A DNA stretch of 46,372 bases, from contig JACIWF010000001.1 of NCBI GenBank assembly GCA_014361095.1, positions 1-46,372 of the forward strand. Direction: 5' to 3'. This DNA is from Hadesarchaea archaeon (GTDB lineage: Archaea; Hadarchaeota; Hadarchaeia; Hadarchaeales; Hadarchaeaceae). The first letter of the stretch is position 1, and the number at the start of each line of letters is the position of its first letter. A program made the translations under genes and the position numbers. The notes below the pieces were generated by a model. It did not search any database, was not told where the DNA came from, and saw nothing but the letters and a program-made list of their open reading frames with translations. Shown piece after piece: positions 33,638 to 41,541 of the stretch.

Positions 33638-34710
33638 CAGTTGTCCCTCCTTCCGGCGATGAAGTCCTCCACCGCCTGCCTGGCCTGTTCGTCAGGTATC
33701 TGAACCGGCGGGTGTTTGAAGAAGTAGGCCGAAACCCCGATCAGCGGCCCGGCGATGCCGCGGTCGAGGGCCAGCTTCACCGCCCTGATGGCGTCGATGA
33801 CCACGCCGGCCGAGTTGGGTGAGTCCTCAACAGAAAGCTTGACGTCAATCGTCAGCGGGATGTCTCCGAACTTGCGTCCCCGCAGGTAAATGTAGCAGAC
33901 CTTGTTGTCCTTCAGGAAGGGCACATAGTCGCTGGGGCCGATCCTGAGCGGGACCTCATAAGGCACCTGGCTGGAGACGGCCTCGGTCTTGCTCACCCTC
34001 TTTGAACTCAGCCTCTCCTCCTCGAGCATGTTTAGGAAATCCGTGTTTCCGCCGATGTTCAGCTGGTAGCTCTCCTCCAGCTTGACCCCGCGGTCGATCA
34101 GGAGCTTGGCCAGCGTCCGGTGAAGTATCGTCGCTCCCACCTGCGACTTGATGTCGTCCCCGGCACAGGGCAGCCCGGCCTTCCTGAACCGTTCCCCCCA
34201 CTCCTTCCCCGAGACGATGAACTCGGGAATGCAGTTGATGTATCCGCAGCCCGCCTCAATCGCCTGCTGGGCATAGTAGCGCGAGGCCTCATAGCTGCCC
34301 ACGGGAAGATAGCTCACTAGGATGTCGGCCTTGGTCCTGCGGAGCTCCTCGGCCACGTCCACCGGCTGCTGAGTGGGATCAACTGGAATCACCGGCTTGA
34401 GGTACTTGCCGAGCCCATCCAAGACCGGCCCCCTCATGACCTCGACGCCCAGCTTCGGCACCTCGCAGAACTTCTTGGTGCAGTTGGGTGGAGCGAAGAT
34501 GGCTTCGGAGAGATCCCGGCCCACCTTGTTGGCGTCGACGTCAAAGGCGGCCACGGGCTTGATGTCGCGAATGTGGTAGCCGCCGAAGTTGACGTGCATC
34601 AGGCCGGGGACAAACTGATCCTCCCGCGCCTCCTTGTAGTACTCCAGACCCTGAATCAACGATGAGGCGCAGTTGCCGACGCCCACGATTGCCAGCCTTA
34701 TCTCTGCCAT
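33637..34710 (-). CDS. ino1: myo-inositol-1-phosphate synthase
   Basis: This 357-residue NAD-dependent enzyme cyclises glucose-6-phosphate to inositol-phosphate. It starts IRLAIVGVGNCASSLIQGLEYY (Rossmann). The active-site region contains GDDIKSQVGATILHRTLAKL, with the conserved lysine, and LNIGGNTDFLNMLEEERLSSKRVSKT. PLTIDVKLSVEDSPNSAGVVIDAIRA closes the catalytic domain. ATG 34710 with GGTGA four bases upstream is preferred over the in-frame codon at 34728. The product feeds inositol phospholipids through the AIP synthase gene 1.4 kb away. Confidence 0.93.
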   Translation of the reverse strand: MAEIRLAIVGVGNCASSLIQGLEYYKEAREDQFVPGLMHVNFGGYHIRDIKPVAAFDVDANKVGRDLSEAIFAPPNCTKKFCEVPKLGVEVMRGPVLDGLGKYLKPVIPVDPTQQPVDVAEELRRTKADILVSYLPVGSYEASRYYAQQAIEAGCGYINCIPEFIVSGKEWGERFRKAGLPCAGDDIKSQVGATILHRTLAKLLIDRGVKLEESYQLNIGGNTDFLNMLEEERLSSKRVSKTEAVSSQVPYEVPLRIGPSDYVPFLKDNKVCYIYLRGRKFGDIPLTIDVKLSVEDSPNSAGVVIDAIRAVKLALDRGIAGPLIGVSAYFFKHPPVQIPDEQARQAVEDFIAGRRDN

Positions 34711-34714
34711 CCGG

Positions 34715-35095
34715 TCACCCCAGCACATCCATTAGCTGGAAGAGGTAGAACTTTCCCTTTCTCTCCAGAGCAAAGCCCACCTCGGCTCCTCCCTTGCGGC
34801 GCTGCAACAGCTGCTCCAGTTGTGAGCCTCTGATGAGATAGTCTTGCCCCGACTTGACATCGAGGAACAGTCTTTTTCCTTCCCTCTCAACCAGAACGTC
34901 TACCGGCCTTCCCTCGTAGAGCCCGGGACGCCAGCCGCGGGCCGCGAGGAGCTGTGCCAGTCTTCTCCCAGCAAGTTTCGATCTGCGGGCCCTCGTCTCC
35001 CCAAGCCGGGAATGGCATGAGGGGCACCTCTGTGGGGACCCGCGCGGCCTCCACTCGTAGCCGCAGTTCTCACAATGTAAACTTGTTACAACCAT
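34715..35095 (-). CDS. zinc-ribbon protein with PD-(D/E)XK-like domain
   Basis: This 126-residue protein has an N-terminal zinc ribbon (C8, C11, C24, C27). A basic linker (RARRSKLAGRRLAQLL) leads to a compact domain with VDVLVEREGKRLFLDVKSG, where D66, D79 and K81 give the D-x(n)-D-x-K pattern of PD-(D/E)XK nucleases. The order of strand, hairpin and helix fits that fold. Nuclease activity is inference; it may only bind DNA. It starts beside an inverted repeat, four bases before ino1, and diverges from the PadR gene. Confidence 0.65.
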   Translation of the reverse strand: MVVTSLHCENCGYEWRPRGSPQRCPSCHSRLGETRARRSKLAGRRLAQLLAARGWRPGLYEGRPVDVLVEREGKRLFLDVKSGQDYLIRGSQLEQLLQRRKGGAEVGFALERKGKFYLFQLMDVLG

Positions 35096-35112
35096 ATTTC
35101 AACCTATGAAAT
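35076..35112. promoter_or_regulatory. two inverted repeats at the start of the zinc-ribbon gene, candidate PadR operator
   Basis: TGTAA-N5-TTACA lies at 35076-35090, inside the first codons of the zinc-ribbon gene, and ATTTCA-N5-TGAAAT at 35096-35112, just upstream of its ATG. PadR proteins bind dyads of similar size, some with TGT...ACA ends. The adjacent gene at 35167 encodes a PadR protein. Operator function is inference. Confidence 0.35.
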
Positions 35113-35166
35113 ATATCTAAAAATTAACTATTTAAGGCTTTGCCGACCACTTAATTTTGATTTTCT

Positions 35167-35484
35167 ATGGCCATGGCGAGGATAAAGCGGAAGACCACGA
35201 CCGAGATGATCTGGCCCTACTTCCTGAAGCTGCTCAAGGAACGCCCCATGTACGGCTACGAGCTGCGCCAGGAAACCCAGAAGCGCTTCGGCTGGAAGCC
35301 GCCCACGGTGACCTCCTACCTCGTCCTCTACAGCCTCGAGAAGGGGGGTTACGTCACGGTCTCCTGGAAGGAGCAGCGGGGCAAGCCGGCGAGGAAGTAC
35401 TACCGGATAACCAAGAAAGGTGAAGAGCTGCTGCAGGAAGCGATTGACTACTTCAAGGAGACCTACACCAAGCTCTCCGCCTAA
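35167..35484 (+). CDS. PadR-family transcriptional regulator
   Basis: This 105-residue winged-helix regulator begins with the PadR region TTTEMIWPYFLKLLKERPMYGYELRQETQKRFG. The recognition helix is near PPTVTSYLVLYSLEKGGYV, and the wing is the RKYYRITKKGEELLQEA stretch. PadR proteins repress genes in response to small aromatic or other ligands. The only divergent neighbours are the zinc-ribbon/ino1/PfkB genes, and the AIP synthase gene abuts its 3' end, so it may control this lipid cluster. A TATTTAAGG box at about 35129-35137 gives a leader of about eight bases. Confidence 0.9.
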   Translation: MAMARIKRKTTTEMIWPYFLKLLKERPMYGYELRQETQKRFGWKPPTVTSYLVLYSLEKGGYVTVSWKEQRGKPARKYYRITKKGEELLQEAIDYFKETYTKLSA

Positions 35485-36116
35485 CGCAACCTCCGCCTGG
35501 CCGCGAGCACCCTCTGCACCGCGGTTATGTTGGCGATTACAGCGATGATGACCACCGCGTAGGGGGTCAGGCCCAGCAGTGCCCCAATCGCCAGGATTAT
35601 CAGCCTCTCGGCCCGTTCGGCAAAACCGACGTCCAGCCGTCCTGATCCCGCTGCCTCAGCTCGGGCCCGCGTGTAGCTCACCATGAAGCTGCCGGCAATC
35701 GCCAGCAAACCCCAGAGCCACCCCCAGCCCAGAATGATCCCGGGCTCGGCAATCCGCCTTTGGATGAAGGCATAGATAATGCCGGCGTAGAGGAGGACGT
35801 CCACATAGCGATCGACGACGGAGTCCAGCACTCCACCAAATGCCGTTTCCCTCTGAAGCAGCCTGGCAACGGCGCCGTCGATGATGTCAAAAAATCCCGC
35901 CACCAGCAGAACCACTCCGGCGAGAGGTTGCTCACCCTGGGCAAAGAGGACGGCCGCGATGACGCCGAAGACCAGTCCCAGCATGGTGAGCGCATTCGGG
36001 CTCAGCCCACTTATGGCGAAAAGCCTGGCGACCGGCGCTATCCAGTCCTTCACCCTCTCGCGGACCCGGCTCAGCATATCGCGCCCACCAGCGGAAGCTT
36101 TTTTCTCCGCCGCCAT
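35481..36116 (-). CDS. CDP-alcohol phosphatidyltransferase, likely archaetidylinositol-phosphate synthase
   Basis: This 211-residue membrane protein has several membrane spans. The catalytic signature is complete: D-x2-D-G-x2-A-R (DIIDGAVAR), eight residues, then GGVLDSVVDRY with G-x3-D-x3-D. Such enzymes transfer inositol-phosphate to CDP-archaeol in archaea; the linked ino1 gene supports that substrate. Start: ATG 36116 is about 26 bases after the TATA-like box TAAATATAT, suggesting a leaderless mRNA; ATG 36134 would be 18 bases earlier. The 3' end overlaps padR by four bases. Other CDP-alcohol transferases (glycerol, serine) are less likely. Confidence 0.85.
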   Translation of the reverse strand: MAAEKKASAGGRDMLSRVRERVKDWIAPVARLFAISGLSPNALTMLGLVFGVIAAVLFAQGEQPLAGVVLLVAGFFDIIDGAVARLLQRETAFGGVLDSVVDRYVDVLLYAGIIYAFIQRRIAEPGIILGWGWLWGLLAIAGSFMVSYTRARAEAAGSGRLDVGFAERAERLIILAIGALLGLTPYAVVIIAVIANITAVQRVLAARRRLR

Positions 36117-36132
36117 AAGGGTTTTGGAGACC

Positions 36133-36966
36133 ATGATATATTTAGGCCCCGCCGGAGTTCCCATCTCCAGCAAGGATCCCAGCACCCTCGGCGGCCTGAG
36201 GCGGGTCGCCGAGCTAAAGCTGAACGCGATGGAAATCGAGTTCGTCCGCGGAGTCGCGATGAGCAACCAGACCGCTGAGGAGGTCGGCGAGCTGGCCCGG
36301 GAGCTGAAGATCGAGCTCTCCGTCCACTGTCCCTACTTCATCAACCTGTGCTCCACGGACAAAAAGAAGCTCGAGGCCTCGAAGAAGCGAATTCTCGACT
36401 CCGTGGAGCGCTGCTACCACATGGGTGCCAGGATCGCGGTATTTCACCCCGGCTTTTACGGCTCGCTGACCCCGGAAGCCGCCTACGAGATGGTGAAGGA
36501 GGCCGACCTCGACATGCTGGACAGGATGAAGGCGATGGGCATCAAGGGGGTGGTGCTGGGCCACGAGACCACGGGCAAGGTCAGCGCCTTCGGGTCACTC
36601 GAGGAGCTGGTGAGGCTCTGCCGGGAGATCCGCGGCTGCGAGCCCGTCGTCGACTTCGCCCACCTCTGGGCCCGGAACGCGGGGAAAATAGACTACAGTG
36701 GTATCTTCGACCAACTGGAGCCGCTGAAGCTGAAACACCTGCACACCCACTTCACCAGCATGGAGTGGACGCCGGCCAAAACACCCGGGGCGGGGAACGA
36801 GCGGCGTCATCTGCCGATCTCTTTTGACCAGCCCCCGGTGGACCCGCTGGTCAAGGAGGTCCTCAGGAGAAACCTGAACATAACGATAATATCGGAATCA
36901 CCGGTTCTGGAACAGGACTCGCTGGTGTTGAAGAAAAAGTTTGAGAAATTAGGCTACCGATTTTAA
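36133..36966 (+). CDS. endonuclease IV / AP endonuclease family 2 TIM-barrel protein
   Basis: This 277-residue TIM barrel of the COG0648/Nfo type is expected to cut at abasic sites or to act as a sugar-phosphate isomerase. Most metal ligands of E. coli Nfo have clear counterparts: His in LSVHCPYF, His in VFHPGF, Glu in GHETTG, Asp-His in VDFAHLW, His in LHTHFT, Glu in ISESP. The segment that normally carries D-x-H reads ERRHLPI, so one Asp ligand is apparently replaced by Arg. ATG 36133 has GGAG four bases upstream; a longer frame to 35881 is antisense to AIP synthase. It shares start bases with the AIP synthase frame and overlaps hisS by 18 bases. Confidence 0.82.
   Translation: MIYLGPAGVPISSKDPSTLGGLRRVAELKLNAMEIEFVRGVAMSNQTAEEVGELARELKIELSVHCPYFINLCSTDKKKLEASKKRILDSVERCYHMGARIAVFHPGFYGSLTPEAAYEMVKEADLDMLDRMKAMGIKGVVLGHETTGKVSAFGSLEELVRLCREIRGCEPVVDFAHLWARNAGKIDYSGIFDQLEPLKLKHLHTHFTSMEWTPAKTPGAGNERRHLPISFDQPPVDPLVKEVLRRNLNITIISESPVLEQDSLVLKKKFEKLGYRF
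36136..36145 (-). promoter_or_regulatory. TATA-like box of the AIP synthase gene inside the neighbouring coding sequence
   Basis: The minus strand reads CTAAATATAT, which overlaps codons 2-5 of the endonuclease IV-like gene on the plus strand. Its centre is about 25 bases before ATG 36116. If correct, the promoter of one gene lies inside the start of the other. Confidence 0.4.
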
Positions 36967-38217
36967 CGCCCGGGGCAGATCCTGCCGGGCCACCGTCTCC
37001 TGCTTTCCCGTGGTCATGTCCCTGATGATGACCTGTCCCTTCTTCAGTTCCTTGGGCCCGACGACGACCACCCTTTTCACCCCGATGGCGTTGGCGTATT
37101 CCAGCGCCCGGCTGAACTTCCGCCCCATGAGGTCGATGTCCGCCGCCAGGCCAGCCCGGCGCAGCTCGGTGACCACCTTCATCGCCTCGGCGCGAACGCC
37201 TTCGGCAACGGGCAGGACCAGACAGTCCAGGCGGTCCCGGAGCGGCACCATCCGGCGCTCCAGCATCGTCTGGGCAATTCTGTCGATGCCAAAGGCGACC
37301 CCAACCGCTGGAGTCGGCTCTCCACCCAGCTGCTCCACCAGCTCATTGTAGCGGCCGCCTCCGGCGACCTGGACGCCGCCGAGGTAGACCTCAAAGACGA
37401 AATCGGTGTAGTAGTCGAGGCCCCGGGCGATGCCGAGGTCAAGCGAGAAGTTTTTGACGCCCAGCGAGGGCAGATAGTCGATAATGGTCTGGAGGTTCTT
37501 CAGCGCCGCCGAGGCCCTAGGAATCCCGCGCAGCGGCGGCGTTGCCTTTTCCAGAATTGAAACCTCACCCCGCAGTGAAATTAGTTCCCGCAGCAGCTTT
37601 TCCTCGGCGGGCTTTATCCCGGCCCTCTTGATCTCCTCACTGATGCGCCCCTCGTCTTTGGAATCCACAGCCCTGAGGACGGGATCCTGGGCCTCACCCT
37701 TAACCCCGGCGTAAGAGAGAAGCTCGCGGAGCAGGCGGATGTGGCCCAGCCTCAGCTCAAAATCGACGAAGCCGAGCTCCTCCATGATGTGGCTGCTGAG
37801 GGCGGCCACCTCGGCATCCGCGGCGGGATCATCCGTGCCGAGGATCTCCGCCCCGGACTGAAGGAACTGGCGCCATCTCTTTGACTGCGGCTCCTCGTAT
37901 CTGAAGCAGCTGCCAAAGTAGTAGAGCTTCACCGGCTTCGGCCTGGACCTGAGCCTCTGAATGTAGACCCGGACCACGGGTGCGGTGATCTCCGGGCGAA
38001 GGGCGAGGTCGCGGGAGGACTTGTCTTTAAAAGCGTAGAGCTGGCTCACCACGCTGGAGCCGCTTTTCTTGGTGAAGAGCTCGAGGTGCTCAAATATCGG
38101 CGTCTCGATCTCCTCGTAGCCGTAGCGCTTGAAGACCTCATCCATCCGGCGCATGACGTGGCGAATGCTCAGGAGCTCCTCGCCGAGAAGATCACGGGTG
38201 CCCCGCGGCGCCTGCAT
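36949..38217 (-). CDS. hisS: histidyl-tRNA synthetase
   Basis: This 422-residue class II enzyme opens with PRGTRDLLGEE. Motif 1 is EEIETPIFEHLELFTKKSG; motif 2 includes LYYFGSCFRYEEPQSKRWRQF; the histidine-specific ARGLDYYTDFVFEV is present, and motif 3 is near PAVGVAFGIDRIAQTM. The anticodon domain follows (VLPVAEGVRAEAMKVVTELR). ATG 38217 follows the STT3 stop by two bases, and its Shine-Dalgarno site GGAGGTGG lies within the last STT3 codons. It overlaps the convergent TIM-barrel gene at the 3' end. Confidence 0.95.
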   Translation of the reverse strand: MQAPRGTRDLLGEELLSIRHVMRRMDEVFKRYGYEEIETPIFEHLELFTKKSGSSVVSQLYAFKDKSSRDLALRPEITAPVVRVYIQRLRSRPKPVKLYYFGSCFRYEEPQSKRWRQFLQSGAEILGTDDPAADAEVAALSSHIMEELGFVDFELRLGHIRLLRELLSYAGVKGEAQDPVLRAVDSKDEGRISEEIKRAGIKPAEEKLLRELISLRGEVSILEKATPPLRGIPRASAALKNLQTIIDYLPSLGVKNFSLDLGIARGLDYYTDFVFEVYLGGVQVAGGGRYNELVEQLGGEPTPAVGVAFGIDRIAQTMLERRMVPLRDRLDCLVLPVAEGVRAEAMKVVTELRRAGLAADIDLMGRKFSRALEYANAIGVKRVVVVGPKELKKGQVIIRDMTTGKQETVARQDLPRALKSVA

Positions 38218-38219
38218 GT

Positions 38220-39340
38220 TTAACCACCTCCGATGGTGAAGGTCCAGACCTGGGAGGTGTTTTCATTGGAGGCCTGGTCCACGGCAGACACTTTCCAATA
38301 GTAGCTGCCAGGAGATAAACCGGATGGTGGGGTAAAGGTCGTGCCGTCGATCAGGTTTTCCAGCACCGGTGAGCTGAAATCCTGTTTCTCAGCCACGACC
38401 AACCGGTAGCCCGCGGCCCCGGGAACACTGGACCAGGAAAATGTCGGTGTGTTATCCGTCAGCGTGGCGTTGTTCTCCGGGGTTAGCAGCTCCGGCGCCT
38501 CGGGGGGGACGGTGTCGATGGTAAAGGACCAGACCAGTGAGGAGGCCAGCTGGGAACCCACGACCGAGACCACCTTCCAGTGATAGTCGCCATCGGGCAG
38601 GGCCTCTGGCGCCGTGTAGCTCCGGGTCAAGCCGAGGGTGACGAAGATCTCCGGAGAGCCGAAGTTGATGTCGTCGTCAACCACCAGCCTGAAGTTGTCA
38701 GCCACTCCCCCTGCCCAGCTGAAGGTGGGCTGGCTGGTGTTGATCACCGCGTCCTTCTCTGGTGAAACCAGCGTCGGTGGTTGTGGTGGCACCCTGATGG
38801 TGAACCTGCCCTGGGACCAGCTGCTCTGATTTCCGGCAGGATCAACGGCCCTCACCCGCCACACGTAGACGCCGTTGTTCTGGAAGGTGAAGGAGAGGTT
38901 CTCGACCTCAAGCTGGTTGTCGACCAGGAACTCATCAGGATGGGCCTCGTTGTAGATCTGGACCTGGTAAACTGACCCAGGCTCCGACTTCGACCAGCTG
39001 AAGGTGATTCCAAACTTGGAGAAGATCGCTCCGTCCTGTGGTTCGATGATTTTCGGCACCTCGGGCGGCACGGTGTCGATGGTGAATGAGGCGGCCTCCG
39101 ACCAGCCTAGGAACTTTTCCTCCTTGTAGGCGGCCACGCGCCACCAGTAGCTGCCGTCGTCCAGAGCCACCGCGGTCGTGTAGCTCCTCTGGGTGGTCTC
39201 GGCCTGGATGATCGGGGAGGTGAAATCCTGATCCTTGGCGAGGACAAACTCATATCTCGTGGCGCCTATGCCTGAGGTCCAGCTAAACTCCGGGGTGCTG
39301 TCATTGACCAAAACATCACCGGTGGGGGAGATCGGCGACG
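38220..39340 (-). repeat. four Fn3-like protein repeats at the end of the STT3 gene
   Basis: This stretch encodes residues about 720-1088 of the STT3 protein. It has four copies of an approximately 94-residue unit, each with a (P/I)xFSW strand, a mid (Y)(W/H)(W)(R/K)V strand (783, 877, 971, 1065) and a final FTI strand; copies 1 and 3 end in FTIDTVPP. They look like extracellular beta-sandwich domains of surface proteins. Confidence 0.75.
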
Positions 39341-41495
39341 GGGTGTGGTTGATCCTGAGGACCGCCACCGTGCCGTTGCTGCTCAGATAGGCCAGGCTCA
39401 TGTAGTCAGGAAGTGGAGCCACACTGCCGTAGACGCGCGTGTAAAGCGGGGGGCTGTTGTAGTAGGGACCACCGAGGACCGCAAAGACCTGGTCCAGCGA
39501 GGGTGTATTGGTCCAGCTGGGCAGATACAGCCGCAGCACCCGGGGAACTTGGATGCTCCCCCGGAAGTTATACCTGAAACTCACTATCTCGCCGCTCTGG
39601 TTGTAGTAGTAGATGACGACGCCGGCGCAGTAACGGTCGCCGTCGTCTCCCCTGATGAAGGCCGTGGTATTGTCGATGTCGAAGACAACATTTTCGCTGG
39701 CGAAGTTGAAGACCAGGTGGTTGTTTTCCACGCTCGCCCGCTGGCTGGACTCCCCGCTGTCGCTCGTGACCACCTGCAGCATGCTGTAGATCTGGTAGAC
39801 GTGGAGGATGAAGTAATCTATCTTCACGTCGTAGTTGTCGCGGTAGGTCTCCAGATAAAAGGCGACCTCATCGGTATCCAGTCCGGGGAATCTCTGGATG
39901 TCGGTTCTCCTGCCGTTGATGGTGTAGTGCTGGCTCAGGAACTTCCCCGTCGAGTCCTCAACCGTGTAGATATAGTCAGGAGGTTTCACTCCCGGCTGGT
40001 TCTCCCACTTTCCCGCCTCCCCTAGAATCTCTGCACCATCGACCACAGTAGGTCTTCTGGCAACGGCCGTGACCAGGTGGCCGTAGGACCATTCCACTGC
40101 CACCACCGAGTTCTCCGGGGTGTTCGTCCTGATCCAGTTGGAGGCTTCCACCAAGCCTTTATCCAGTCCCTCCTGTCCGTACCACTCTGGGGGCGGGACT
40201 GTGGCCTCCGCGTAGTTGTAGGCGTTGAGGACAAACGGTGAAACGAAGATGACGACGAGGGCGGTCACGGCGATGGGGTGCTCAGCCTCCTTCAACCAGC
40301 CCAGAGATGGAGAGGAATATGCCCTCCGAATCAACCGGAGCAGGGTCGCAAAGCCAACTCCGGTGAGGACTGGAACCAAAGGCCACCATTGACGAACGAA
40401 CCTAGCCGGGCCCACCCCAGGGTAGACCATCGCAACTAGGATGATTAGCCAAGCGATGACCAGAATCTCCCAGTTTTTCCTCGACCAGACAAACCTCGCC
40501 AGCGCCAGCGCGAACATGAGGACCATAAAAACCGTCAGGAGGGTGTCGGTGTAGAAAAGGCTCAGCGTCTCGGTGATGGGTCCGGCGGGCTGGGCCTCGG
40601 TGGCATAGGTGGGTAGCTTCACACCGCCGCCCGCTCCGATCCCGATGTATCCCAGCAGCATCTGGAAATAACCGACCCAGAAATCGGGCCTCTGTTTTCC
40701 GAGGACCACATAGATTACACTCATGACCGCCAGCATAATCACCACTCCGGCAATGTGCCAGAGGTGATCCCGAATGGAGGAGACGAGCGCCCCGAAGACC
40801 TCCGAGAATCTACGAACTAACCTCTCCAGGAATCTGAATAAGATGAGAAGGATGATTCCGCCGATGGGGACCGCGACAAAGTAAAGGGACCCTGCCCAAG
40901 CCAGCGAAAACAGACCAAAGGAAAGACCGGCAAGAAGGGCATACTTCAGAAAGTCGCCCTTAGAGGCCTTGAAGATCTTGATGGTGAAGAAAGCGGCGGT
41001 TAAGGTGAGGAGATTCACCAGGCAATCGCGGTCGAATGACCCTACCTTCATCCAGTAGATGGTGTTGGTCATCGTGGCGGCGAAGAAGACCGCAGCGGCC
41101 CCGGCAAGATCACCGCCGAGTTCCCTGCCGATGAGGAAGACTGGAATTAAGGAGAGAGCGAACATCAGCGGTCCCCAGATCCTGACCACATCCATCAAGG
41201 TGACTTCCGGAGCAACCGCGCTGACGCCTTTATAGAGCATCACCGCAAGCAGGGGTTGCAGCTGCTCGTTGAAAGAAACGGGTAGACCGTAGGGTGCGTG
41301 GGAAAGGGGATTATTGTCGACAAGGGTGCCCTTTTGTAATATCTCCACCGCGATGTTGTAGGTCCAGCCGCTGTCGGAGGTGGTGAGGGTGTTGTGCTCC
41401 TCTCCTGGCACCAAGAGGATCGAGGTGGAGAGCACCATCATCGCGATGAGGTAGATGACAATCAACCATCTTCGGTAGTTCAAGCCGACACCCAA
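38220..41495 (-). CDS. STT3/AglB-type oligosaccharyltransferase with four C-terminal Fn3-like repeats
   Basis: This 1,091-residue membrane enzyme resembles STT3, which moves lipid-linked glycans to asparagine. Twelve or so hydrophobic spans fill residues 10-430. The first acidic residue is D41 (SDSGW), a second acidic loop SFDRD is at 153-157, and ATEAQP at 298-303 fits the TIxE/SVSE motif. The acceptor-binding motif that is WWDYG in the family reads EWSYG (468-472). After a globular domain, four repeats of about 94 residues follow (TFSW-like cores at about 736, 831, 924 and 1018; closing FTI). Start is TTG 41495 or TTG 41483. It is directly followed by hisS. Confidence 0.85.
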   Translation of the reverse strand: MGVGLNYRRWLIVIYLIAMMVLSTSILLVPGEEHNTLTTSDSGWTYNIAVEILQKGTLVDNNPLSHAPYGLPVSFNEQLQPLLAVMLYKGVSAVAPEVTLMDVVRIWGPLMFALSLIPVFLIGRELGGDLAGAAAVFFAATMTNTIYWMKVGSFDRDCLVNLLTLTAAFFTIKIFKASKGDFLKYALLAGLSFGLFSLAWAGSLYFVAVPIGGIILLILFRFLERLVRRFSEVFGALVSSIRDHLWHIAGVVIMLAVMSVIYVVLGKQRPDFWVGYFQMLLGYIGIGAGGGVKLPTYATEAQPAGPITETLSLFYTDTLLTVFMVLMFALALARFVWSRKNWEILVIAWLIILVAMVYPGVGPARFVRQWWPLVPVLTGVGFATLLRLIRRAYSSPSLGWLKEAEHPIAVTALVVIFVSPFVLNAYNYAEATVPPPEWYGQEGLDKGLVEASNWIRTNTPENSVVAVEWSYGHLVTAVARRPTVVDGAEILGEAGKWENQPGVKPPDYIYTVEDSTGKFLSQHYTINGRRTDIQRFPGLDTDEVAFYLETYRDNYDVKIDYFILHVYQIYSMLQVVTSDSGESSQRASVENNHLVFNFASENVVFDIDNTTAFIRGDDGDRYCAGVVIYYYNQSGEIVSFRYNFRGSIQVPRVLRLYLPSWTNTPSLDQVFAVLGGPYYNSPPLYTRVYGSVAPLPDYMSLAYLSSNGTVAVLRINHTPSPISPTGDVLVNDSTPEFSWTSGIGATRYEFVLAKDQDFTSPIIQAETTQRSYTTAVALDDGSYWWRVAAYKEEKFLGWSEAASFTIDTVPPEVPKIIEPQDGAIFSKFGITFSWSKSEPGSVYQVQIYNEAHPDEFLVDNQLEVENLSFTFQNNGVYVWRVRAVDPAGNQSSWSQGRFTIRVPPQPPTLVSPEKDAVINTSQPTFSWAGGVADNFRLVVDDDINFGSPEIFVTLGLTRSYTAPEALPDGDYHWKVVSVVGSQLASSLVWSFTIDTVPPEAPELLTPENNATLTDNTPTFSWSSVPGAAGYRLVVAEKQDFSSPVLENLIDGTTFTPPSGLSPGSYYWKVSAVDQASNENTSQVWTFTIGGG

Positions 41496-41541
41496 TAAGT
41501 TTAGAAAGAACAGCGCTTAAAGGCTACGAGCAGCGGGGATT

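Noticed and set aside
39345..40025. 226-codon open frame on the plus strand
   Set aside because: Antisense to the STT3 gene; composition (runs of Val, Asp and Ala) is typical of a shadow frame, and no Shine-Dalgarno or TATA box fits.
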